From: Varroa destructor
Taxonomy: Eukaryota; Arthropoda; Arachnida; Mesostigmata; Varroidae
DNA length: 64,000 nucleotides
Direction: 5' to 3'
Assembly: GCF_002443255.2 (NCBI RefSeq)
Contig: NW_019211458.1
Location: forward strand, 23,377,325 to 23,441,324
This document shows, one piece after another, positions 37,263 through 54,500 of this stretch (the first letter of the stretch is position 1; every line of letters starts with the position of its first letter). Made by a program: the position numbers and the translations under genes. A model generated the notes under the pieces. It saw only the letters and a list, made by a program, of their open reading frames with translations, did no database searches and was not told where the DNA came from.

Positions 37263-40200
37263 AGAAAAAACAAATTTAATTGAAAATGAAGATCATTGTT
37301 AATTTATTGCTCGTCAGTTACGCATTCGCTTTTGAAAGACTGTCATTAAAATGGCTCGCTACAGAAAATATTGGCAAGGATAAAAGGTCCTCAGAGGGGT
37401 GAGATCTTTTCGGAGTCCGTGTTTCCCCTTGGGACGCTGGAAACATCTCGCATCCTGAAAAGCCCTTTTTGCGGGAAATATTTTTCCTTCCACCTTTTCA
37501 ATGAAACAATAAATTAATCATAAGTTTCTACACATGTCCCTTGTTATTCGGATATAATGATAGGACGAGAGCGTTCCAAACGTAATTTATAACTACTTTC
37601 AATAAATAGTACGTAATAAAAACCTGCGTGGATATGAAACACTGCTATTGGATATCGAGAGAGACCGTACGAGACCGTCAGGTCTAGCAAGTACATATGA
37701 TTGTGAACCCTTAGTTTGGTAATTTTTGAGATCTTTGCTCCGGTGATGGCAAATGTCGTGTGAGTACGCTGTGTAGATGCAAGACCCAAGGGACGATGCC
37801 TTGCAGCAACTATGCTACATAGAAGCTCTACATAGAAGAGGAAAGGCTACACAAAACCCTTCTCTCTCAACTCCCTATTGGACCCCACCCCGCCTCCTCA
37901 AATGCGCAACCATTACTTAGTTACCGAAACCTGCTTATTATTAATCGTTAAAAATTATAGAGGTAAAGTAGATTTAATAAACAGAAACAAATTCCCTTAA
38001 GGGCGAGACTTGTGTTTTTAATATTAACTTATTAGAACTAATAGCTAATGTGAAGTTGGCTAGTTTAGATGTCCCGAAATAGGTCAGTTTACTGTTGATA
38101 CATAACGGGTATTCCGTTGCATCAACAAAACTTTTTGTAGCAGTTATTTTGCTTTTAAGTTGCAAGAGACACCGCCTCTTCAAAAACAGATTTTTGATTT
38201 CTTGCAACTCAAAAATAATTTGCACAACTGCGAAAATCTCGTCGAGCAAAGCCTAACAATAGACATGCAGTTGCCTAGATAAAAACAAAGCCACAACAGT
38301 CAATACAGTATCTATCATACACTATTCTATTCCGTGCACTTATACAACCAACGGTTAAAAAAACACCGTTATTAAATCCCTTTCAAGTATATTGTCTCCT
38401 ACCAAATATCCAAGGTTTTTTTACAAGTTATATTTCTTGAGCTGATACCCCTCGTTAAGAAACGTTACTTCGTGGCAATTCATTGAACCGGTTTCCAACA
38501 TTCTTAAGTAAGGCTGCTTTCTTCACGATTGTCGGCTTGGCATGGACGACCGTATCTCACGGGAGCATATTGACCGCGGGTGACTTACATCAGTTTTGAA
38601 ACGTACTTAGGATTTAGAGGTCTATCACGCAAATCTTTCCATGATCCTCTTCATTAAAATGCTTTTTTTTTTTAATTTATTATTAGACGAATGATAGTTG
38701 TGCAAATGTAAACGTGTAGAATAGCCTAAAATAGAAAAAAAAACTAGTTAAAAACAGTAGCTTACTGTTATCGGTATGACAAACATAGAAATTTTAAAAC
38801 GTTTAATTTAAGTATTCAAATTTAGCCGCAAACGGTTGGGCTGTGAAGGGTACATGGCCTTAAATAAAGGTTAAATTTTTATCAAATTAACTAAAGTCAA
38901 GCTGTTTTTGGTTATAACAAAAATCGTTTATAAAATTGACCAAAAGTTATTGCACTCCTTGGCATTCTTGCTCATCAATTAGATGTTAATTGTAAAGGAA
39001 GAGCTCATATGTAACCTTCTAAAGCCACCCCAAATGCCCTATACAGTGTCGTTACAGTATTTGTTATTGTTGTTGTTGTTATGCACTCTTTTCAGTTTAT
39101 TACAGCATTTTTATCAGCTATCACAATTGCAACAACAAAGCAGCAAATGCGATGCCAACTAAGTAACATAAAAAAAAAAATATATTTAGATTTATCTTCT
39201 AAGAATTCTGCACGTTCCTTACCTGAAGTTTTCATCCAATTTTTAAGCTAGATAAGCAGGATTAAATTCGTGCGATTATTTAGACTCAGATACATGAAAA
39301 CATAATTAACTTCAATCGAAGGTCTAAGATCTGAGTTAATAACAGATAAAGTAAAGCACACAGGTGCATTAGGCTTAGATACGACCGTTTTTACATTTTA
39401 TATAATAGTGAAATAGAAGCAACGGCTATGATTGTAGAAGTCTAGAAAAAGATCGATTAATTCACCCAATGGCCGAAACCAGGTGTCTTCTATTTGAAAC
39501 TTGATATAGTACCATTATTAATGATCTGTTATATTTAACTTTGGTGCATGCAGTAGTTAACAGTATTCTAGATTCGTACTTACATGCGAGTCATTAATTT
39601 CTGCCAAACTGTTAAATATCTACACACACATGCACAAAAACGCACGAGTTCTCGCGTTGCTCAAGCGGTAGGTAAGTATGAAAAGCTGGCAAAGGTGGCG
39701 CAGCGGTATTTCTAGCAGACTGCGTTTTATTGCCAAGTAAATAGAACTGTAACAAAAATAATAGCAAAGCACAATAAAAAAAATAATGAACAGTATAAGT
39801 CGTATAAAGGATTGTATAGCACATAGTACCACTTGTTTTATTTGTAGCCCGGCAGTTTGGCTACGCAGAAAGAATCATCAAATAAGTGTCGCATTTGAGG
39901 GACGTTGTGACATTGTTACATCATAACGTTTACACCTATTCAATTTCTGTCCTGTTAACATACTCCATAAATTTTTTTGGCAGAATTCTCTGACCGAGTT
40001 AAGTGAGCGAATTTTGCGGCGTGCATTTTCATTACAGAAATATACATTAGTTTCTACTGAAAGTTAATGTACATTAAATGGTACGTCATGTAAAATGCCG
40101 GATTTTTTTACAACAGTCGTGATCGCCGGAACCAGCCTTTAATTTTTCTCTTTCTCGACATTTTGAAAACAGACGATCTTTTTCGTTCTAACCATGTGTA

Positions 40201-43200
40201 GACTAAACATGTTTCGTGTCCGTTTTATGCATAGGAACCACTTGTCTGTTCAGTGTCCAATTATACTCAGTTCACTTCGGTGGTTTAAAAGGGTAATTGT
40301 CACATTCTGTTCGGAAATCTGCTCTTTACAATACTCACAGTAGAATTGTGCTGATGTTGCTTCTGTAACTCTTCTGATTTTAATTGAATTTGACATTAGG
40401 TTCATTCAAAGCAAAGTTGGTGGTGTCCTCAGATGAATTAGGCTTTGTGAATTGGTGGGCCACTATCAGCATTTGCTTGGCCTTTCTTTTTGATATTTTT
40501 GCGCAGTTTCTATTTCAACACTTGAATGGTTGATTTCTATACTTTGTCGAAAAATCATGATATGCTCCGCGTATACTCGGATTTACTTGCGAAGCTTACG
40601 AGTGTACCCCGTTCTGTCGCGATTGCTGTTCCCCTCGATTTGGCGAAAACATTAACTGATACACCACTTCACAGGTTTAGCATGAACATCCATACAATTC
40701 TGTCTACCTTCAGCCGACCGCCCAGCCCCAGGGACTATTTTCGCTAGCACGTTCAATTTCCTCTGTTAAACGGGCTGTACCGCGTTACTCTAAGGGTTAA
40801 TGTGCGCAATTTCGATGTTAAGTTCCTATAAAGTTCAAGTAATGTGACCAAAGTTCAAACTTTCGATTGAGAAATCCTATTATAGGTAAGATATTCGTCT
40901 TTCGTAGGTGGAAAAAAATCAGCGTAATGAACGTTTTGTGTTACTGAAAAAACTTTAATGGAAAAGATAAAGGTATGGCGTGTTCTCTCACCGCTTAGGA
41001 TTTTTCCGCATCGCTTTGAGTCCACTTTTTTGAGTGAGATAAGAGACACAAAAAAAGCGCAAAATATTCGGGTGGTAACAACGTGAATGATAATAGGTTC
41101 GTTAAACCGTAACTTCACTAATATCATATCCTTATTATTAGTATAATTATCCAGCTTAAGCATTATTTATATTTCATAATAATAAATATTTATATTTCAT
41201 AGATACATAATTCATATTGAAGTTTAACCAGTGTGAAAATAGTAACGACCCCCCGACTATAAAACAAGTTAATGACGATGGTCGTAACCGTAAGAAGGCC
41301 ATCATCTGCAGCCATAACTACTGAAACGAGTAGCGCATCTTGCATGTCTCTTCATAAGAGGCACAGGCATCGAGGGTCTATCTTTCACTCATGCAGTAGA
41401 TCGGATAGTCAGCGAACGATGGAAATAAACAGCGTTTAGTACTTCACGTAGGGGCTAAAACTTTGCAATGTAGGCCAACTTTTCGGGGATTTCAGCAGAG
41501 GATTAAAAGGGATAAAAGCTCAATTATACGGTGGGCCTTTTCCTGGATAACCCTCGTAGTAACACCTCATGGTTCAAATTCAAAGACATCCAATATACAG
41601 GTCAACCGGGGGCTAAAAAACTTTATCAAGGCTTAACGAGGATTACACGGTGGGTAATTATCTCCCAGTTCATTTAGCATAATATTAAAAAACATGCCAT
41701 ACTTTCCGATTTATGTTATTAAAAAGAAATTCATTAACGGTTTAATACTTAAGTAATTATCCAACAACAAAAATGCCCAAGGCTATGTCTCAATTGACAC
41801 AAAGAAATTATACTCTGTTGGTCACCCAACAAGTAGATCGTATCTTTTATTTCAGTCACTAGCGATCTTGTGCTAATTCGTCAACCATAGGGCTAGTTAT
41901 CACTGCATCCATCGAAATTAATACAATCCAAGCCAAGTTGTGTTATGTCTTTAGGTATCAATTCACTACAAATTGCACTTACTTATGCAATTATGAGCGA
42001 ATGATGCAATAAATACTACTTTAATGCCTTCTGAAACCTTGGCATTAATACACGAAATCAATGTCGAATATGGCTATATTTATCGATAGTACTGCCTTAT
42101 AAACAGGATACTGTGTGTCACGTTCGGTGTTTATTATTGCGTTAACAGGTGTTAATCTGTTCAACAAATCAATTGAGACTAAAATAAGATACAACGAGGT
42201 TTATCGCGCGTAACTCAACCCTGCAGAGTCAAACAGCAAACGGTCGGACATTTGCAAAATTTCGGTGACCTTTTTGCCTTAATCAGATAATGTTAATTTA
42301 CTACCAAGATGCCTTAAGAACCAGATTGCTAAAAGTGATCGATCGAAAAAAGAAAGTAAGAAGATATGACAACTATGGACAATTTAGTCAATCCTTCTTT
42401 GAAAGTCTAACGCGCACAACAAAACCTTCTGCATCTCCTTCAAATCCAGCTATTTATTTATGTTCTTTTTGCTTTGAAACTTTTTTGAAAAATAAACATC
42501 GTAATCCTTTTGTCCTACAGAGAGTCTTTTTTTACACCAGATTTCACCATAAATTGGTTATTCCAAGTTCAATTAAATCGAGTCCTTAAATGGGCGATCA
42601 TATGTAATAGAGACGAGATTTATTCGCTTTTCGAACACTCATTTAGCTCACCGTAGAACAATGAAAAAGTAAAATACGATTAATTTGAATAAAACTTTCT
42701 GACGATCCCGAAACCCCGGAGAATAAGGCGGTGTTGTTTTACCTGTACGCGCGGGCCACAAACTAGTAAGGACTAGTTAGAAACTAGCGTAATTAACCTA
42801 AATCTAATTATCAAATTCTGAGACGGTCTTAAGTGCTCTCGTCAGATACGTGCATTGAACAATGTCATGAAGGATGTGATTTCCATCAACATTTTAGTTT
42901 TGGCTTTGTCGTTAACTGTTCATGTCAATTCACATAAATAGGCATGATATTCTTGAATACGCCTGAGACCTGAATATAGCAAACTCAACTCATATTGTAC
43001 CGGCACAACCGTGAGCTGATGATGTATAGAACAATGATTAATAGAGTATCATTGTTAAGATTCCTGTTTATATATATTTTTATGTACATATCTGGACATA
43101 AAAAAAAAAACAAATTGAATGAGCGGTAAGTAAAAAGCCCCTTGTGCACATTTAACCTCACCTAAGGCCTAATAGACCAACGTGCCAATAACAACAATCG

Positions 43201-43609
43201 CATTTCTCCTCCGTACCTCCAACGATGTACGTTGTACTGCAAATTATTCCGTTCGTTTGCGGCCCGTATCTGCCACCATCAACGAACAGCGACCGAGCTA
43301 GACCCTTCCCCCTCAATACCTCAATTTCGTGGTTTGAAAATTACCGTCTTTATTAAAAATAGCGATTTCATGCGATTAGCGCAGTATTTCATTTAAGAAC
43401 CACTTTTATGTCAACCTCAAACATATTTAATTCCTGGCATTCTCCAAACCAAGGCGGGTTTTGTAAATAAAATTATAAGCTCCGAAAGTATGATTTAAAA
43501 AATAAGTCACCCTATATTTAACGCAGCTTGAATCTTCAATTAATACTCCGCCCTTACGTTGATCACCCTTGCGGTTAATCTTTCCCATAGGCCAACAAAG
43601 AGTAAGCAA
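37263..43609. other. Intergenic DNA without identifiable genes
   Basis: AT-rich sequence with only short accidental ORFs and no splice-consistent exon chain that I can recognise. A degenerate local repeat occurs near 41452-41670 (GGGGCTAAAA...TACACGGTGGG appears twice, about 155 bp apart). A 15-bp direct repeat (TATTTATATTTCATA) occurs near 41164-41202. Confidence 0.5.
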
Positions 43610-46060
43610 ACAAGTCGGAACTTTCAAGAAGCCTGCGCTTCATTAATAATCATATTTCCACTTGGTTTGATATCGGAGTGTCAGTTTTGAAAGTCTATTC
43701 AACAAAGTTGCTCTGCAACTCGATTTTGCACTATCTAAATGACGAGATCAAAAGCGCATGTTAGTGTACAATCAAGAATTTATTTTTCACCGCTTACATG
43801 AATTAAAGCGGTGTCCTCTTACCGGCCTCCGTCGACGTTTTATGTACAATCCGCCGCATTTCGCCCATTTTCTTTCTTTCTGTCGCTTCCAATCGTTCAA
43901 TGTACTATTGAACCTGTATCCCACTTACCCGACTTTTTATTATTAGAAAGTACTTAAGTTCCCCTATTCAGAACATGGTAGTAGCTGTTGTTGTCGCAAT
44001 ATGGCTAAACACTGAACATTTTCGTCTGTAGTTTATGTATAATAATAAGAATGATAGTAATAATAGCTGGTAATATTCTAAAGTGGCACTTTCAACATCA
44101 CCCTTCATATATATATGTTGAAAAGCATGAAAGTGCGACTTTAGCATATTTAGTATTTCCTCCCCCTCTCTAACCAAGTTCTGCAAGTGGGAGAAAATAA
44201 TACCTAGCAGAAACTCAGAGAGTTGACCACTGACTTTCATCATTCATACAACATTTCCCTAGATCTCATTCGCACACAATCGCATTCCGCACGTTTTTAT
44301 TTTTACTCAGTTACGCTGTTCTGAGCTACTATCATGCATTTTTTTCATCTCTTTTCTTCATTTAAGCACAAGTTTCTATTCAGACTTAGTGAAATGATTA
44401 TGGAGTCATGAAGTAGAGCCACAGGCGAAATAGGTAATGTTATACCAATACATATATATAAATACGCTTCTAAACCAACACCCCCCTCCACGCTTTGATG
44501 CCTGGGCGGTGATTCTATCCAATTAGTAAACCCAGCGCAGTCCTTAGATTTTTGAACGCAGCGATAAATAGTTGCACCTAGTAACGCATTCTCCAAAAGC
44601 GTTTGGTAGGTGGGTTTTCACCGCGCTTCCTGCACTATTATCTTTTGCATTATATATTTTTCATGTCAAGCCGAAGCTCGGGTGTTGCACGCATGCGCAG
44701 TTTTTCAATAGGGATATTTTTGGTACGTCTTTCATATAAACAGATAACTAATGGCTGATAATGAATTCTTACACGGTTAAGCGGCCAGAGGAGTTTTGTT
44801 ATTGATTTGCAACTGCAATGACAGAACTTATGATGCTAACCACGACAACTACACGGATGACCCACATGAAGCACATGTAAATGGTTCTAACCGATTTTAA
44901 GCCTGTAAAATGACTAAATAGGATTGGAAAAACTATAGGAATCTCTAGAAGTAATCATCGGACGCATCTCGATCAACACAACAGATAAGTAGAGAATCTA
45001 GCTAAAGCTGTTGATAATAATATCGGCATAGCAACAAGTTGAAATTGGAGTACTACAATTTCTTCTTCTCCTCCTCTTTTTTCTCCTTTTACAATTTCCT
45101 GCTACAGTTTAGTAAACTTAGCAAAAGACATAGTGCTTATGGTGATATTCAGTAACGCATTCCCAGTTTCCAATGCGATTGTCTATCGCTGCGTTCAGAA
45201 ATGTGTGTAGACTGCGCTGGGTTTACTGATCAGAAAATCGGTGAAACCCAGGTCCAGGTATGGAAGCATAAGGGTACAATAGCTTGGAAGTGTATGGATA
45301 TGCTTGTGTTGTATGAAATAGGGATAGTATGTATTGATCTAACATACTTTCTCTATTTCGCCTGCATCTATTTCATGATTATATCACTCTACTAAGTCCA
45401 AAAAAAGATTTATACTCAACCCTCATTGAGTTAAAAGAATAGAAAAGTTTTTTTACCACTAGCAGAAGTAAGCAGAGTATGTATATATATATTACGACAA
45501 CGCCCATATATATATAAATATAATATATGTATAATATATGGGCGTTGTCGTAAGGCACGAAAGTACGTCTTTAGAATAATATAAGCTCATTATTATTACA
45601 CATAAAATATAGATGAATATGTTTAGTGTTTAGCTGTAATGCGACAACAACTATTACTGTGTTCTGAGTAGGGAAACTAATTTTATACTCTTTCTTCTTA
45701 TTTTTAAAAATACGGAAGGAAAAGTAAGGTGACTGGGACACAGGTTCAATAGTCTATTAAAACGATCGGGTGCGAGAGAAAGGGGAAAAATTTGCGAAAT
45801 ATAGCAGACTGTAAATAAAACGTCGGCGAAGGCCAATAATAGGACAAATTGGTAAAAAACATTCCTGGTTGTACACTAACATACCGATGTTGCTGATCTT
45901 GTCATTTAGGGAGTGTGAAATTGATTGCAGGAAGCTTTATTATAATAGACTTTGATCTGAGCTAACACTGAAGTAAAAAAAACCCAGCAGAGAAATAGCA
46001 GATTGTAGGAATTAAGTAAAGTGAAAACGCGTTAATGAAGCGCGGGCTTGTCTAAAGTTG
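43610..46060. repeat. Large degenerate inverted repeat (foldback-like)
   Basis: Two arms of about 1 kb face each other: left about 43610-44650, right about 45115-46060, spacer about 465 bp. Matching words in opposite orientation include ATGTTAGTGTACAA (43760 / 45872-45885), CTAAACACTRAACAT (44004 / about 45629), GTTGTTGTCGCA (43987 / about 45641), AGTAAACCCAGCGCAGTC (44525 / about 45210) and GCGCTTCATTAA (43635 / about 46032). Order is preserved throughout with many substitutions and indels, so it is old. No intact transposase is visible. Confidence 0.75.
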
Positions 46061-46700
46061 TAAGTTCAAAATCAAATAGATGGTATGTAGGAATTACGCG
46101 AGATCTTTCTAATCAAGTTATCAGACAACTAGAACTCTCAGTACCACTCGTTTACCTAATTATTCATTTTAAGCACGCTTCTTTTTTGACCTATGGAAAA
46201 ATCAACTGTAAGAAATACCGATGAAAATACAGGATACAAATTGCCGATTTGAGCGGCGTTATAAGTAGATTTTCACCGCGCTTCTTGCACCATTATACTT
46301 TTTGCCTAAAATTCTCCAAATTGAAAACCCTACCCCGATATCAACTTGTTGCTACGCCGACATCTACCATCAGCTCTAGCTATATTATCTGCTCACCTGT
46401 TGTATCAGTCGAGATGCGCCTGACGATCACTTCTACATTTCCCACTTTTTTCAGTCCTCCTTAGTGGTCTTGCAGGCATAAAACCGAATACAATCACCTA
46501 CGTGTGCTCTGTGTCAGTCACCTGTGCACTTGTTGCAGCTAGCATGATAAATTCGGCCATTGCAGTTTTGAATCGATAGTCAAACCTCTTCAGCCGATTG
46601 ACCATGTAACGGTCCCTTATCATCCAATCGTTGTTTGTATAGGAGATGTACCCAAAATCTCCCCATTAAAAAATTGCGCATGCGGTAAATACTCGCGTCC
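44680..46700. repeat. Second inverted pair sharing the spacer of the large repeat
   Basis: The spacer segment 44680-45070 recurs inverted at about 46311-46700. Shared words include ACTGCAATG..GAA, TCGAGATGCG against CATCTCGA, CAACTTGTTGCTA, and GCATGCGCA. Next to it, 46263-46300 is a direct copy of 44613-44650 (TTTTCACCGCGCTTCYTGCAC). Read on the minus strand, 46500-46605 gives an open stretch starting MVNRLKRFDYRFKTAMAEF, while the 44.8 kb copy carries stops, which suggests decayed element coding sequence. I do not recognise the protein. Confidence 0.65.
45492..45553. repeat. Perfect 20-bp hairpin inside the inverted-repeat region
   Basis: The arms are TTACGACAACGCCC plus ATATAT (45492-45511) and its exact complement (45534-45553), around a 22-nt AT-only loop. 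The corresponding point in the opposite arm of the large repeat (about 44079-44152) carries a different imperfect hairpin. The perfect arms contrast with the decayed surroundings and suggest a younger insertion. Confidence 0.8.
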
Positions 46701-47244
46701 CGCCTTCTTCCTAGTCTCCTTCGCTTTCAATTAACCTCACACTAAGCTAAATTGTATACATCAACCTACTGGTACTGCACGGGGTCAACTTACATGCCAC
46801 TATTCAGCTGACAGAAAGCACGCCAACATAGCTACTAACACTCAAACATATCAGTAACAAATATCGCCTACTTTTGCTAGCAGCATTATGTGACTTAAAT
46901 TACCCGAAATTTCCCTCTTAGGCTTCCAGTCCGTCCTACTATCATTACTATTATTGACTGGTCGTCATTCTCTCCCACGCCCGATACCATCAGTATCACT
47001 ATGATTTCATAATATACTCATTATAGAATTCATTTTTTGTGTTTTGTCTTGCGTTTCTTTAGCGTGGTGTACTCATGTGTGTTCTTTCCATATATACAAT
47101 TGTGTCTATTATATGTATTTTGCAATGATTCGCTTGTTTCCGCTGTGTTTCTAATGGACGATGACTGAATTGAATATCATCGACCTGTCACCCATCAGCC
47201 ATCTCACTCACGCACACATTCTACGAACTCTGATCTGATCTGAT
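46701..47244. other. Poly(A) polymerase 3' flank
   Basis: This stretch lies downstream of the minus-strand stop at 47245. I find no AATAAA on the minus strand (TTTATT on plus) between 46701 and 47244, so the 3' end signal is either non-canonical or further into the repeat region. No other gene is visible. Confidence 0.5.
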
Positions 47245-51545
<4,301 letters not shown>

Positions 51546-54500
51546 CTGAAAACGCATCATCAAATCAGTTACGCAACATGCGCTAATGACACAGCGTGCT
51601 CAACCGTTACATATAAGCAGATCAATAGACAAATACTGCATGCTTACCGCTTTAAGGTGAAGCTACCTACATATAGAAAGAGTGGCAGTTAACTCACTAA
51701 TGGCAGCTCTTTTTTCGGCGATCAATGATTTTTTTATAAATTAAATACTACGATACAAACCCAAAGTAATTATGTATATTGCGAAATTATTGAGACCATT
51801 ATATAACAAATGAGCATAAATATTTTCAACACTAAATACATCGTGTATGAAGCATGCAATAATCATGTGATACACTGAAATCAACCTCCTACACCAATTA
51901 CATTTAAAACTATTTCTAGAATATGCCAGCTGTTCGAAGCTGTTTTCGCTCTGTAGCAGCTGTTAAATCTATTCATCCGAAACGACGTTAATCTTATCGG
52001 CGATATATAATACTATTATTCACTTTTTTTTTAAGGTGCTGAGTTAAGACTTCATTTTGTTTTTCACTGTTATATTGAAAACATCGTGTTATACATCAAA
52101 CCATGTGTTTGCTTCGGCATGGGTGACACAGCTGTCAAGGTTTATGGCTATAGGACAGCGTACTAAGACGCAAATTGTGACAACCAGCATTATAGAGTGC
52201 ACAGGATTCACTTAGCATCCAGAACCACGAATAATCCAAGCTCCACAGTTTATTTTGTGTATCGCATAAATGAAGATGCGTTCATTTCATTTTAATCCAC
52301 ATAGAAGCAATATTTGAGTCGCAATTTCGCCTCCTATTGTTTCTCATCTCACAATCTTCTTTCATAACAATCTATAAGAGTGTCCACGATAATTACTCAT
52401 TGATTACTTAAACGCATTTATGACTAACGTGTTTGTTCTTAGCTTTCTGTACTATATCTCTATATAGTTCCAAACGAATCGACAACTATCCTAAGCCGCA
52501 TAACTCTTCTAATTAATGCCGTTTGTTTTCTATAAAAATGGAAACATCAAGGGCACTTTGTGCATCTCGTATATCTATCGCAAACAGTTACGTCATTTCG
52601 AAAATACTAATAACAGTTCTATGAACATAGAAACTCGAGAAGTTTTTTCTGTATCTACTACCCCTATTTAGTTGTTTGAACTACCTGTATTAATAAACAA
52701 CTCAATGATCTCTATTGACTATACGCCAGAGATGAGCATCTGCATACCTTTCGGGGTTGATATTGACGCAAGACGGTTCAGATCCTTTTAATCACGACAG
52801 CGCGAACGAGACAAAATTTTTCACTGCTCACAACACACAAATCACACCGTAACGTACAAATAGACTCCGTAACGTTTCCTCTTCATACAATCAATCAATT
52901 CAGAGGAACATTGCTGTTATTATTGTTGTTGTGTAATAACAACAAACGATTTGGCGAGTGGATCATCGACCTCCCACCGGTGAGGATAGCCCGAAGTACA
53001 TCTGGGTGGCACAACAGGCATGAAAATTAAAGACGGCAGAGGGGGCCACGGTAACGTTTTTTGTTGCCCCGTAAAACTGCGGCGGCACGCCGAGCAAGCG
53101 GGCAAAAAAAGGATGCCTTTGTGGTGATGCAGAAAAAAGCTTGCTCCCAACCAAATCCGAGAACGAGTTGTCCCCAGGGGTTGTCCAGGGACGTCGGCAG
53201 CTTAAGGCTGAGAGGCGGTGCGGCCTGACAACCGCCTACATAAAAAAAAACCTGACTACCTACAATACTTTCACACACGGAGCCACACACTGACGAGAAC
53301 CCAGCGAGCTTAAGCTTCGCCGCTTCTGCTAACACAGCCACAGCCACTGCACCTCAACCATAGCTCCCGCTCGCAAACCGCCATTGCGAAGGGATCACTG
53401 GACTAGATGCATTATTGTTTGCGATTAAATGGCTAGGCGACCCGTATCGAGCTGGCAAGTGGTGCTGCGAGCGCTAGTCATTGACAACGCGCGGAAAATT
53501 TGAAATGTGCACCTTCTTCAATTCGAGGGACAATAGTGGAGAGTCTTAAAATTGACTCAGTAAGAATACTGGGCGTGGCAGTAAAATGGCATAGTTAAAC
53601 AACACTATTGAGACGAGGAAATTTAGCATAACTTACATGACAGTAAATGTTGATTGTAAATTATTCAAGTTCGGTATTGCTTTACGTTTGGAGGCAAACT
53701 ATGTGCTAGCTAGCTGCGCCGATAATTTGAAATCATACTCAAGCAGAAATTTTATGAAACACAGCATATTTAGAAATTATTTTAATAATATTAAATAATT
53801 TGCGATAAATAAAATATATAATTATTTTTTACTAATAGAAGCATAATAATAGAATAATATAATAACAACAATAATAGAAGTGCATTTGTGCCAACAAAGA
53901 GAACCTACAGGCACAATTTCAATATAGAGAAACTCGAAAAGAGAATTTAGAGGTGTATTTCCAAACTACCACCATGTCTCTTATTAGAGCTGCTTTTAGC
54001 TAATTTTTCAAGTGACTATATATATTTTTACTGTATTTTTTTATTTGTGTAACTGTTCTAATGATCGCATCTTAAGCAGACGATTGGTAAAATGCATTGG
54101 CGGGAAACAGCTGATAGATGGAATTCATAAGTAAAATAAAAATATGTACGACAGGTGAACATCTGTTATCGATCTCACCTCTTTCATACTAAGTGTAAGA
54201 GGAAAAACTGCAACTGTGGACACATTTGTAAAATGCTGATTAACGCCTTTGTGTCATGTATGTGGTACTAAACTCAGCGAAATATCAACGCAGGGCAAGG
54301 TACCACGGAAGAAAAATACTCTTTTTAAGTATGCTTCCTTATTCTCTCGTCGATTTATTATAATTTGGTGCGTTTGGTGAAAGTGGACTCATTGGTGCGT
54401 AGGGCAAAGCAAAGGCCGAAAAACGAAAGTGCGATAGATTTGAACGAGCGATACTTGCCGTGGTTGGTAAAGAGCTACAAGCAACAGCAACGAAAAGCGC

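Noticed and set aside
37974..38249. 91-codon minus-strand ORF in intergenic DNA
   Set aside because: Composition matches the surrounding AT-rich DNA and no family is recognisable.
53027..53347. Minus-strand ORF of 106 codons upstream of poly(A) polymerase
   Set aside because: It lies in the GC-rich promoter-like block, resembles no poly(A) polymerase N-terminus, and the conserved protein already starts at 51545.
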